Shown here one piece after another: positions 1-6,743 of a stretch of 28,984 nucleotides of DNA; the stretch's first letter is position 1, and every line of letters starts with the position of its first letter. Source of the stretch: a virus; IMG/VR virus record IMGVR_UViG_3300025327_000124, positions 1 to 28,984 of that record; one strand, written 5' to 3'. Below the pieces are notes generated by a model, which was not told the DNA's origin, searched no databases, and worked only from the letters and a program-made list of their open reading frames with translations. The position numbers were made by a program, and so were the translations under genes.

Positions 1-222
1 CCCGATCCGCGACTGTCGGTGGATGAAATATGCAGAGGCTCCATCGCCAGCGGGTGAGTCGGGAGACGAATTGCCCACGCGCGCCGCCGTCATTCACTGA
101 GTTGTGCGGACGCCCTTCAGCGCGTTAATTACGAATCGCTTTAACACCGATTGCGGCAGCCGCCGCCGGTCAGGGTCGAGCATCCTCCCTTGGCCGGCTT
201 TGCTATTCTATATCCCCCTACC
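1..222. other. Left edge, no confident gene
   Basis: This edge lies beyond the 3' end of the integrase. Forward frame 1 is open from the first base to a TGA at 55-57 and frame 2 to a TGA at 98-100, so a truncated C-terminus of a neighbouring gene cannot be excluded, but neither short peptide is recognisable. No tRNA fold and no convincing terminator is visible. Because it abuts the integrase, this stretch is a candidate location for an attachment site, but no core sequence can be named from one end alone. Confidence 0.4.
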
Positions 223-1149
223 CTACTCCTCCGGTAGCCACGACAACTGCCCATGCCGCTCGTGGATCTCCTCGTCTAAGTAGACCGCGTAGAATGTCGC
301 GGTCGTCGTGATGCTCTCATGCCCTAGAATCTCCGCCACTTCTTTCAGGCTCGCCCCGCGCTTGATCGCTTGCCGCGCCCAGGCATGGCGCATACTGTGC
401 GGATTGTATCGCCCGCGCACGCCGGCTTTCCCGGCCAGGCGCTTGAGGATTTGGTAGATGCCGCCGGTAGTGAGCGGCCCGCGCAGTCCGACGAAGATGC
501 GCGGACCGGAGCCGGCGGGACGCTCTTCGTCGAGGTAGCGGCGCAATGCGTGCTCAGTTCGCTCTTTGAAGTGCACGTAGCGCGAGCGGCTGCCCTTTTC
601 GACGACCTTCGCGCGGCGATCGGCGAGGTCCAGATCGGCCAGCGTCAGGCCGACCAGGCCGCCGACTCTGCACGCCGTATCCGCCAGAAAGCACACAATC
701 GCGTAGTCGCGTGCGCTTTCGGCTTCGGCGGCGAACAGAAGCCGATCGAGGTCGTCGGGCCGCATGTCCCTCGGCGGGTCTTGGGGCAGCCTGGGCCGGC
801 GAATCCGGCGCGCCGGATCGTGGTCTAGCGCGCCCTCGTCGACGAGCCAGTGGAAGAAGTGCTTCCACACCCGCACATGCTTATGCAGCGTGTAGATGGA
901 GAGGCCGTCGCTCACCTGCGGGCGCAGGGGATGGTCGGCATAGCGCGAAGTGCGATCGCGCAGGCGGGCGTAGGCCAGGCGCAGGTCGTCGATGGTTATT
1001 TCGCCGATGGGTTTATAGAGCGTGCGCAGGGGGCGCAGGCAGAGCGCGTAGCTCGTGACGGTCTCGGGCTTCACGTCGAGCGCGATGACAAGCAGGAACT
1101 TGTCGATGGCCTCGGAGACGTGCGTCTCGGCGACGAGCATCCCGATCAT
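223..1149 (-). CDS. int: Tyrosine recombinase / phage integrase
   Basis: A 308-aa tyrosine-family site-specific recombinase that would integrate and excise the element by strand exchange at att sites. Residues about 8-110 form the SAM-like core-binding domain, and the catalytic domain follows from about 128. The active-site set is visible: Arg161 in ACRVGG, Lys185 in VEKGS, His251 and Arg254 in HSMRH, His277 in LGHES, and nucleophile Tyr287 in TFYAVY. All catalytic residues are present and the length is normal, so the enzyme looks intact. The start at 1149 fits a promoter whose predicted start site falls almost on the ATG. A second ATG at 1140 is possible, and neither has a clear Shine-Dalgarno. 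The gene is divergent from the rest of the phage, typical of temperate phage control regions. Confidence 0.95.
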   Translation of the reverse strand: MIGMLVAETHVSEAIDKFLLVIALDVKPETVTSYALCLRPLRTLYKPIGEITIDDLRLAYARLRDRTSRYADHPLRPQVSDGLSIYTLHKHVRVWKHFFHWLVDEGALDHDPARRIRRPRLPQDPPRDMRPDDLDRLLFAAEAESARDYAIVCFLADTACRVGGLVGLTLADLDLADRRAKVVEKGSRSRYVHFKERTEHALRRYLDEERPAGSGPRIFVGLRGPLTTGGIYQILKRLAGKAGVRGRYNPHSMRHAWARQAIKRGASLKEVAEILGHESITTTATFYAVYLDEEIHERHGQLSWLPEE

Positions 1150-1155
1150 ATTGGC

Positions 1156-1184
1156 GTTCTATCAAAGTCCGGTCGTGCTGTCAA
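1156..1184 (-). promoter_or_regulatory. Integrase promoter, probably leaderless
   Basis: Read on the minus strand, TTGACA (1184-1179) is a perfect -35 box. A 17-bp spacer separates it from TAGAAC (1161-1156), a 4/6 match to the -10 consensus. The expected transcription start is near 1149, the A of the integrase ATG, which would give a leaderless mRNA. Box identity is read directly; leaderless initiation is inference. Confidence 0.55.
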
Positions 1185-1293
1185 TCACGCTTATCTCCAA
1201 GCTCGCCCTGCCGAATCGACTCAAAGCAGTTCAAGCACCGCCTGGCGAGGTATGCGGATGGTATGAATCTCATAACAAAATCGTCATAGGTGC

Positions 1294-1322
1294 TTGACAG
1301 GGACAAGTGTATTTCATACACT
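1294..1322 (+). promoter_or_regulatory. Rightward promoter with operator over the -10
   Basis: A perfect -35 TTGACA (1294-1299) is followed by a 17-bp spacer and TACACT (1317-1322) as the -10. It points away from the integrase promoter, so the two are back to back. It would drive the small ORF at 1345. The -10 box lies inside a palindrome, so the promoter is likely repressible. Confidence 0.6.
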
Positions 1323-1323
1323 T
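1305..1323. promoter_or_regulatory. Palindromic operator candidate
   Basis: A perfect inverted repeat, AAGTGTAT-TTC-ATACACTT, with 8-bp arms and a 3-bp centre. It covers the second half of the spacer and the whole -10 box of the rightward promoter, so a bound dimer would block RNA polymerase. The right half-site ATACACTT recurs at 1550-1557 over the -10 of the next promoter. The cognate repressor is not identified in this window. Confidence 0.6.
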
Positions 1324-1344
1324 TCCGGCAGGAGCCGATCGGCA

Positions 1345-1530
1345 TTGAATGACGATCTGAGAACCATCAAGGTCAGCCACGAAGAAGAACAATTGATGCT
1401 GCGCATTCGACAGCTCAGGTCGAGCAAGCTAATCCGCTTCGTGACACTCGACCTGATCGAGTGGGGCATCGTCAAGAAATGGTCAGATGCCGTCGAGCGG
1501 TTTGCTCCAGGCAAGATGTCGCCGTCTTGA
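1345..1530 (+). CDS. Small 61-aa protein of the control region
   Basis: A charged, largely helical 61-aa ORF that I do not recognise. TTG at 1345 is chosen as start because GGAG (1331-1334) lies 10 bases upstream and the gene sits directly behind the operator-controlled promoter. Upstream in-frame starts would fall inside the promoter itself. The N-terminal half is rich in Glu, Arg and Leu and the C-terminal half contains a Trp/Val/Lys-rich helix. Its stop codon overlaps the -35 of the next promoter. Position between integrase and late genes suggests a small regulatory protein, but no helix-turn-helix can be asserted. Confidence 0.45.
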   Translation: MNDDLRTIKVSHEEEQLMLRIRQLRSSKLIRFVTLDLIEWGIVKKWSDAVERFAPGKMSPS

Positions 1531-1556
1531 CTTTTTACCGCGACTGGTGATACACT
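1527..1556 (+). promoter_or_regulatory. Promoter of the putative small RNA
   Basis: TTGACT (1527-1532, 5/6 to consensus) and TACACT (1551-1556) are separated by 18 bp. The -35 overlaps the stop codon of the upstream small ORF. The -10 is identical to that of the promoter at 1294-1322, and the 8 bases ATACACTT match its operator half-site. The predicted start is near 1561-1564, just before a strong hairpin. Confidence 0.55.
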
Positions 1557-1561
1557 TCGAG

Positions 1562-1654
1562 CAATTGAATAGCGCGGCGCCGGAGGCCCCGGCGCGCAGG
1601 GACGTGAAACACAGACACACGGCCAGACCCGATAGGGGGTCTGGCCGTTTTTTT
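1562..1654 (+). ncRNA. Putative small RNA of about 90 nt
   Basis: A compact transcription unit: a sigma70-type promoter ending at 1556, a GC-rich hairpin (arms 1577-1583 and 1589-1595, 7 bp, 5-nt loop), a single-stranded AC-rich linker (1597-1618), and a 12-bp terminator stem with T-run ending at 1654. The terminator lies well upstream of the next gene start at 1731, so the default product is a short untranslated RNA. It could act as an antisense regulator, as a leader that controls read-through into the lysis genes, or as a nascent-RNA antiterminator. I see no match to a named RNA family, and the function is unknown. Confidence 0.45.
1619..1654 (+). terminator. Strong intrinsic terminator
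   Basis: A perfect 12-bp stem (1619-1630 paired with 1637-1648) with a 6-base loop, followed by seven Ts (1648-1654). It separates the control region from the lysis genes, so late expression needs either read-through or another promoter. Confidence 0.9.
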
Positions 1655-1730
1655 ATCCGAGGCGTTTCGGCTCGACGGTCTGCTATCGCCCGGCGAGCCG
1701 AGACCAATCCACACCGAAAGGGGTATCCTC

Positions 1731-2165
1731 ATGAACAAGCTCGTCGTCCGTTTCGCCGTCCTCTTCATTGTGCTCGCATTCGTCGTTCCCACGGTCGCCG
1801 CCTCCGCCATCTTCGCCCAGTTCCCCGATCTGCCGCCCATCTCGCCCGAACTGCTGGCCGCCCTTTACGCGACCATTCTGTCGCTTCTGCTCAGCTACGT
1901 TCCGGGCCTCAACACCAAATGGGCGGCGCTGCCCGAAGATGTCAAGAAAACGATCATGGCGATTGGCCTGATTGCGATCAGTATTGGCGTTTTCGTGGCA
2001 GGCTGCGCGCCAGCGCTGGGCCTCGTGTTCGTCGAATGCTCGACCGGCGGCGCGCTGAAGCTGCTCTCGATTCTGGTTGCGGCCCTGGTGGCGAATCAAT
2101 CTCTACATCAAATCGCGCCTGAGACGAAAGCGGTCAAGGCTGTGAAAGCGGCGCCGAAAGGGTAA
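1731..2165 (+). CDS. Hydrophobic membrane protein, holin candidate
   Basis: A 144-aa protein with a hydrophobic N-terminal segment (about 4-29), further hydrophobic stretches at about 40-58, 73-95 and 106-122, and a Lys/Ala-rich basic tail. The size, several membrane passes, basic C-terminus and position just upstream of a cell-wall peptidase fit a phage holin, which opens the inner membrane at lysis. I cannot assign a named holin family. The start is set by an AAAGGGG ribosome-binding site 9-10 bases upstream of the ATG. A large hairpin overlaps its stop codon. Confidence 0.6.
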   Translation: MNKLVVRFAVLFIVLAFVVPTVAASAIFAQFPDLPPISPELLAALYATILSLLLSYVPGLNTKWAALPEDVKKTIMAIGLIAISIGVFVAGCAPALGLVFVECSTGGALKLLSILVAALVANQSLHQIAPETKAVKAVKAAPKG

Positions 2166-2198
2166 CGCGCGGGAAGGGCTGCGCGTTGCGCGTTACCC
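2160..2198 (+). repeat. Inverted repeat over the holin stop codon
   Basis: GGGTAACGCGC (2160-2170) and its exact reverse complement GCGCGTTACCC (2188-2198) flank a 17-nt loop. The left arm contains the TAA stop. No T-run follows, so it is not a classical terminator; it may stabilise the mRNA or tune coupling between the holin-like gene and the next gene. Confidence 0.5.
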
Positions 2199-2268
2199 GG
2201 CCCGGTAGAGCAAGACGCCGGCCTATCTCCTCCTGCGCGCGGCCCCCCTCACGTTCGGGACATACGAT

Positions 2269-2727
2269 TTGGATGAATCGATACGTATTCTGGAATTGCT
2301 GCTTGCCGGCGGCGTGGCGGTTCTGATGCGTGAAGCGGTAGCGGCTTTGCGGGTGCGTTCTGCGTCGCAACGGGCCGATCGGCGCGAGGGCGTCGATGCG
2401 GCTGAGCGCCTGTCGAAAGTATCGGCGCGTTTCGCGGAGAGCATTGAGGAACGTCTCACGAAAATTGAGGCCGAAAACCAGGTTCTCGAAGAGCGCTTGT
2501 CGGCGCTGCTCAGCGAAAACAGCGTCTTGCATGAGCGTCTCAATAATTCAGACCGGTCATATGCCGAGTTGGGACAGCGTCTGCAGGGCGAAATCGCGCT
2601 GCGCACACATCTGCAACACGAGAATGAGGAGTTGCGCACGCGCGTGCGCAGCCTGGAGCAAGAGGTCGCGGTTCTGCGGAGCGAGTTGAGTGAGCGATCT
2701 GTACCGAGCGGCCCTGAATCTACGTGA
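2269..2727 (+). CDS. Membrane-anchored coiled-coil protein
   Basis: A 152-aa protein with a short hydrophobic N-terminal segment (about 7-21) followed by a long heptad-patterned Glu/Leu/Arg-rich coiled coil (about 45-145). The start TTG at 2269 is the only start codon that keeps the hydrophobic segment, but its ribosome-binding site is weak. The gene overlaps the downstream M23 peptidase by 38 nt. An N-terminal anchor plus coiled coil inside a lysis cassette recalls inner-membrane spanins (Rz-like), but it could equally be a structural or membrane-tether protein. The function is not assigned. Confidence 0.6.
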   Translation: MDESIRILELLLAGGVAVLMREAVAALRVRSASQRADRREGVDAAERLSKVSARFAESIEERLTKIEAENQVLEERLSALLSENSVLHERLNNSDRSYAELGQRLQGEIALRTHLQHENEELRTRVRSLEQEVAVLRSELSERSVPSGPEST

Positions 2728-3289
2728 GCGTCTGGCCGCGCATGCGGCCGGCCACGCCGACAGTGAACGCGATGCGCTGGAGTGCGTCGCGCTGGCCGAC
2801 GAGCTGATCCGCATGCTGGCCCCTGCGCAGACGCCCGCGCTGAAGCTGGTGTGGCCTACGGATTATAGGTTTATCACGCAGAAGTTCGGCGCGCGGCCAG
2901 AATATTACGCTCGGTTTGGGCTGGCCGGCCACGAGGGCGTAGACATCCGAGCGCCGAGCGGATCGAATGTGTATGCCTGCGCCGATGGTGTTGTGACGAT
3001 GGCCAGCTGGCATCCGACCATCAAAAACCACGCCTACGGCGTTCAGATTCGCGTCAGACACGACATAGCGGATGGCTCATTTGAAACGATGTACGCGCAT
3101 CTTCTCGAAGGCTCGCTCAAGGTGCGGGTCGGCCAGGAGGTCAAGGCCGGACAGTTGATCGCACTGGCAGACACCACCGGCAATGCCGGCGCGGCACATC
3201 TACATTTATCGCTGCGGAAGGTCGGGCTGACGAATGCCTACAAAGGCATGGTCAATCCCGAATCATTTTTCATTGACGGGCCGACATGA
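2690..3289 (+). CDS. M23-family peptidoglycan endopeptidase
   Basis: A 199-aa zinc metallopeptidase of the LytM/M23 type, which cuts peptide crosslinks in peptidoglycan. The metal ligands are visible: H81 and D85 in HEGVD and the second His of HLH (170-172), with the conserved YAH (135-137) between them. Residues 1-45 form an alpha-helical lead with no signal peptide, so export would depend on the upstream holin-like protein, consistent with an endolysin. Start is GTG at 2690, within the end of the coiled-coil gene. Its TGA overlaps the next ATG (ATGA), suggesting translational coupling. Confidence 0.85.
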   Translation: MSDLYRAALNLRERLAAHAAGHADSERDALECVALADELIRMLAPAQTPALKLVWPTDYRFITQKFGARPEYYARFGLAGHEGVDIRAPSGSNVYACADGVVTMASWHPTIKNHAYGVQIRVRHDIADGSFETMYAHLLEGSLKVRVGQEVKAGQLIALADTTGNAGAAHLHLSLRKVGLTNAYKGMVNPESFFIDGPT

Positions 3290-4299
3290 GCAAGATCGGC
3301 ATTCACTCCGTCATCGGCCCAAAAACCGGGGTCGGAAAATTCCTTCAGGACATCGCCGACGCCGGCCAGACGCTGGCTGTGGTGAAGTGCGTCGATGACA
3401 TGAGCCTGGCTCGGTTAGCGAAGCAATACAACCCGAACACGCTCACGGTCGGCAGGTTCAACAGCATCAGTGGATACGACATGCAGGCGTGGAAGCCGAG
3501 CGACTGGGGGACGGGGCGGAATGCGGCGCTGCACTATTTCTCTGTTGTTCTGCCGTACTGGATCGCCCACCCATACATCGACGTGTGGGAGACCTTCAAC
3601 GAGTTCTCCTCGGCTTGGGACTGGCAGGGCGAATTTTACGAGTGGATGATGGAGCACGCAGACCGCGAGGGATTCAAGCTGGCGAACTATGCTTTCAGCA
3701 CGGGCAACCCGCCGGAGTCGATTCGCCCGCAGCTCGTAGATTGCCTGCGCGAGACAAAGCGGCGCGGGCATTACCTATCCGTGCATGAATACGGCGGGGT
3801 GCCGCCGGCGAATGTGGCGAACTGGCCGGAGACGTTGAGAGGCACTGAGCCGTATCACGCGCTGCGGCATATCGACCTACTGAACTGGTTGGCGCAGCAC
3901 GACGCTGACCCGCAGACGATCATCAGCGAGTGCGGGCAGAGCGGTGGGTCTGTATTCATCGGCACGCAAGCCTTCATCGACGACTACACCTGGTACGACG
4001 CTTTTCTGATGCGCGACTCTCACGTCGTCGGCGCATGTGCCTGGACGCTGGGCAGCTGGGCGGGTGGCGCGTCGAACTTCCAGGCGGCGCTACCTGCGCT
4101 GGCTGACTATATCATCGCACACCCGCAGCCGGCGCCGGGCGATCTGCCCTATCGCACGTATCTGCCAATGGTCGGACGCGGCACTCTGCCGGCGGAATCC
4201 GTGTCGCCGGGCGCGGTCGCGGCGGCGCTGGCGTTGGGCGCGGGCGCGTGGCTGGTCGGGCGGCGTGTGGCAAGGCGGCGCGTGAGGAATGTCGGATGA
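3286..4299 (+). CDS. Glycoside hydrolase-like protein with C-terminal anchor
   Basis: A 337-aa protein whose first 280 residues look like a TIM-barrel glycoside hydrolase of clan GH-A style. Candidate catalytic acids are E106, in an N-E pair within WETFNEF, and E215 in IISECGQ, in strand-end positions typical of that clan. Residues 288-298 carry a YLPMVGR-type motif, followed by a hydrophobic helix (about 308-325) and an Arg-rich end, which gives a C-terminal membrane anchor. There is no N-terminal signal peptide. In this position it may help degrade wall or surface glycan during lysis. The exact GH family and substrate cannot be named, and a non-catalytic relative is possible. Confidence 0.65.
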   Translation: MSKIGIHSVIGPKTGVGKFLQDIADAGQTLAVVKCVDDMSLARLAKQYNPNTLTVGRFNSISGYDMQAWKPSDWGTGRNAALHYFSVVLPYWIAHPYIDVWETFNEFSSAWDWQGEFYEWMMEHADREGFKLANYAFSTGNPPESIRPQLVDCLRETKRRGHYLSVHEYGGVPPANVANWPETLRGTEPYHALRHIDLLNWLAQHDADPQTIISECGQSGGSVFIGTQAFIDDYTWYDAFLMRDSHVVGACAWTLGSWAGGASNFQAALPALADYIIAHPQPAPGDLPYRTYLPMVGRGTLPAESVSPGAVAAALALGAGAWLVGRRVARRRVRNVG

Positions 4300-4451
4300 A
4301 ACGCAATCTGATCGTTGCTCTTATCCTGTTCGCGCTGTGGTCCTGCACACCCACGCCGACCGTCACACCGACGCCTACCGCATCGTCGCCCGTCTCGCCG
4401 ATGGCGACGCCGGAACACTCCATCCTGCCCGCGCCGACGCGGGGGCCATGA
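4296..4451 (+). CDS. Small Thr/Pro-rich lipoprotein
   Basis: A 51-aa protein with a textbook lipoprotein signal: MKRN, a hydrophobic core, then a lipobox-like LWSC with the lipidated Cys at 17. The rest is a Thr/Pro/Ser-rich chain with no fold. The start ATG overlaps the stop of the hydrolase gene (ATGA), with GAGG upstream. Small Pro-rich lipoproteins in lysis cassettes are often outer-membrane spanins (Rz1-like). That reading is attractive given the upstream coiled-coil protein, but the two genes are not adjacent and a Chloroflexota host may lack a classical outer membrane. Confidence 0.7.
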   Translation: MKRNLIVALILFALWSCTPTPTVTPTPTASSPVSPMATPEHSILPAPTRGP

Positions 4452-4454
4452 GCC

Positions 4455-4691
4455 ATGTTCACAACGACAACATTTCCGACCATCTTTCAACACACGGCTG
4501 TGTCATCTACGCTGGCGCTGCACGTGCCGGCGACTGGCTATGGCCGGCCTGTCGCGTTGGTTCGCACGCTGCGCGATGGAACGGTCACGCGCGAGTACAT
4601 GCCGCGACACCTGGCCGAGTTGGTTGTCGCCATGATTCCATTTGGCGAGCCGCTGGCGGCCTCGGCGCGCATCGCGTATTCGGAAGTGTGA
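4455..4691 (+). CDS. Hypothetical protein, 78 aa
   Basis: A small protein of mixed beta and helix character with no recognised motif. It starts four bases after the lipoprotein stop and sits in line between the lysis cassette and the small terminase gene, so it is likely co-transcribed. No membrane segment or signal peptide is evident. Confidence 0.55.
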   Translation: MFTTTTFPTIFQHTAVSSTLALHVPATGYGRPVALVRTLRDGTVTREYMPRHLAELVVAMIPFGEPLAASARIAYSEV

Positions 4692-4716
4692 CTCTGTTTA
4701 GGGGACGGTTGCCGTG

Positions 4717-5226
4717 ATGGCTCGGAAGGCGAAAAAGGTGCGCGCGAAGAGCACGCCCGTTCCCGCTGAGAAGAGCGGAAAGAAAGGGCGGGGAAATCGC
4801 GGGAAAGCGCTGGGCAGTCGGGCGACGCAATTCGGACCGAGCAATCCGTGGAGGTTCGTGAAAGGCCAGTCGGGGAATCCTGGCGGCCGGCCCAAGCTGT
4901 TGAGCGATGGCTATCGCGAGTGGCTGGCGGCCATGGATGAGCACGGAATCACCAATGCGGCATACGTGACATTGGCGGTAGGCGACAAGGCGCTCGTTGG
5001 TGATGACAGGGCCGTGCGCGAGATCCGCCAAGCGACAGAAGGCGAGCGGATCAGGACGTGGCGGGACGACGTGGTCGATCTGCTGCGTGAAGGAAAGGTC
5101 ACACCGGACGATGTTATCTCAGAATTTGGAGCCGACGAAGCTCAGCCGCTTATTATCGCCGCAGGCGTCCGCCGAGATGAAGGCGGATCGGCTGAAGGCG
5201 AGGGCGGCGAAGCAGGCGGCAAGTAG
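4717..5226 (+). CDS. DUF5681 protein, probable small terminase subunit
   Basis: A protein of about 169 aa with a very basic N-terminus (about 1-35) followed by the DUF5681 signature KGQSGNPGGRPK near residues 49-60. DUF5681 proteins usually sit directly upstream of large terminase genes, as here, and are taken as DNA-recognising small terminase subunits. The C-terminal 30 residues are Gly/Glu-rich. ATG at 4717 is used; GTG at 4714 is equally possible, both behind GGGGAC. The end overlaps the large terminase start by 50 nt. Confidence 0.7.
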   Translation: MARKAKKVRAKSTPVPAEKSGKKGRGNRGKALGSRATQFGPSNPWRFVKGQSGNPGGRPKLLSDGYREWLAAMDEHGITNAAYVTLAVGDKALVGDDRAVREIRQATEGERIRTWRDDVVDLLREGKVTPDDVISEFGADEAQPLIIAAGVRRDEGGSAEGEGGEAGGK

Positions 5227-6580
5227 CGCATCATTGCCCAAAGCGCCCGACCTGGTCGCCTGGATCGAATCTGAGGTCACCATCGAAGACCCCCAGGCGA
5301 CGATGGGCATCGGCGCGATTATTCCCTTTGCCTTGTGGCCGACGCAGCGCGATGCGCTGGCGTCCATTGCCAGCGAGAATCAGATGATCATCCTCAAGGC
5401 TCGGCAGCTTGGCCTATCCTGGCTGGTCGTGTCTTATGCGCTATGGCTATGCCTGTTCCACCCTGGACGATCGGTATTGGTGTTCAGCCGCGATCTCGAC
5501 TCGGCGACCGAGATGGTGCGCCGGGCTGTTGGCGTCTACAAGCGCCTGCGTCGCAAGCCGCCGGCGCGCGCGACCATCGATAACACGAAGATGATCGCCT
5601 GGGACAATGGCAGCCGGATAAAATCATTCGCTGCGACCGAGGATGCCGGGTCGTCGTTCACCGCGTCGCTGACCATCCTGGATGAGTTCGCCAAGATGCA
5701 CTATGCCGAGTCGCTCTACACATCCGTCAAGCCAACGATCGACGACGGCGGGCGCATCGTGATTATCAGCACGGCCAAGGGCGAAGATAATCCATTTCAC
5801 CGCCTATGGAATGGCGCGGTGTCCGGCGCGAACCATCTCAAGCCGATCTTCCTGCCCTGGAGCGCGCGGCCCGACCGCAATGCGGCCTGGTACGCGCGGG
5901 TCGAGACTGACGCCATCAGCCCGGCCCATCACAAGCAGGAATACCCGGCATCGCCGGATGAAGCATTCACCACACTCGGAGAGGAAGCCTTCCTGCCCTC
6001 GGCCATGTGGTGGGACGCCTGCCGTGAAAGCCTGCTGCCGCTGGGCCGCGAGACGATCATGCTGGCTGCCGATGCCGCGACGGTCTCAGATTCGTTCGGG
6101 TTGGTGGGCGTGACCAGCCATCCGACGCGCGCAGGCGATTACGCGGTGCGCTACGCGCGCGAGTGGAAGCCGGCGGGCGGGATGATCGATTTCTACGCGG
6201 ACGATGGGCCTTACGCCGAAGTCGTGCGCCTGTGCCGTGAATACAACGTGGCGCAGTTGGTGTATGACCCGACCGAGATGCGTCAATTCGCCCTGCGCCT
6301 GTCCAACGAGGGTGTGGTCTACTGTCACGAGTTCAGCCAGCAGGCACAACGGTTAGAGTCAGACAAGAACCTGTACGACATGATCCTGGCACGCCGGTTG
6401 GCACATGATGGTAACGAAGCGTTGCGGGCGCACGTGCTGAATGCCAACCGTAAGCCGGAGCACGATGAGAAGAGCGATCTCCATCGGCTGCGCATTGTGA
6501 AGCGTGCAGCAGACAAAAAGATCGACCTTGCGGTAGCGTTGTCCATGGCACTGTACAGTGCGCAGGCGGTTGGGCTGTGA
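5177..6580 (+). CDS. terL: Terminase large subunit
   Basis: A 467-aa packaging motor that cuts and pumps DNA into proheads. The ATPase half shows a Walker A-like LKARQLGLS (about 73-81), Walker B LTILDEF (about 165-171) and the coupling motif STAKG (about 198-202), followed by EYPASPDEAF. The RNase H-fold nuclease half has an acidic residue in AADAA (about D299), a DPTEM segment, and a C-terminal KKIDLAVAL. ATG at 5177 is chosen because it limits overlap with the small subunit gene; the upstream ATG at 5111 would add 22 residues. Both halves look complete. The stop overlaps the GTG of a tiny membrane protein. Confidence 0.93.
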   Translation: MKADRLKARAAKQAASSASLPKAPDLVAWIESEVTIEDPQATMGIGAIIPFALWPTQRDALASIASENQMIILKARQLGLSWLVVSYALWLCLFHPGRSVLVFSRDLDSATEMVRRAVGVYKRLRRKPPARATIDNTKMIAWDNGSRIKSFAATEDAGSSFTASLTILDEFAKMHYAESLYTSVKPTIDDGGRIVIISTAKGEDNPFHRLWNGAVSGANHLKPIFLPWSARPDRNAAWYARVETDAISPAHHKQEYPASPDEAFTTLGEEAFLPSAMWWDACRESLLPLGRETIMLAADAATVSDSFGLVGVTSHPTRAGDYAVRYAREWKPAGGMIDFYADDGPYAEVVRLCREYNVAQLVYDPTEMRQFALRLSNEGVVYCHEFSQQAQRLESDKNLYDMILARRLAHDGNEALRAHVLNANRKPEHDEKSDLHRLRIVKRAADKKIDLAVALSMALYSAQAVGL

Positions 6581-6690
6581 GCAACGGTGACAACCGACTC
6601 ACTCCTGTGCAGGTGCTACTACTCGTGCTCACCTTGGTGCTGGCTATTGTGCTGGCAGGGATTGTTATACTGATACCCTCCATTCCATGA
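6577..6690 (+). CDS. Tiny single-pass membrane protein, 37 aa
   Basis: GTG at 6577 overlaps the terminase stop (GTGA). The 37-aa product has a polar N-terminus of about ten residues and then an unbroken Leu/Val/Ile-rich transmembrane helix (about 11-34). The overlap and clean membrane helix argue for a real gene. The function is unknown; small membrane proteins of this kind in phages include holin-like or superinfection proteins, but nothing here decides between them. Confidence 0.5.
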   Translation: MSNGDNRLTPVQVLLLVLTLVLAIVLAGIVILIPSIP

Positions 6691-6743
6691 GTGGGCTGTG
6701 CGGGCCTAGTGCAGTCTATGGACAGTAGGGACTAGTTATAGTT

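Noticed and set aside
94-183. A 29-codon minus-strand ORF (MLDPDRRR start) after the integrase
   Set aside because: The GGGAGG touches the ATG with no spacing, and the peptide is too short and unrecognised to support a gene.
1487-2122. 211-aa plus-strand ORF overlapping the holin-like gene
   Set aside because: It runs through the strong terminator and lies in a shadow frame with Arg-rich, low-complexity translation; the 1731 frame has the ribosome-binding site and membrane helices.
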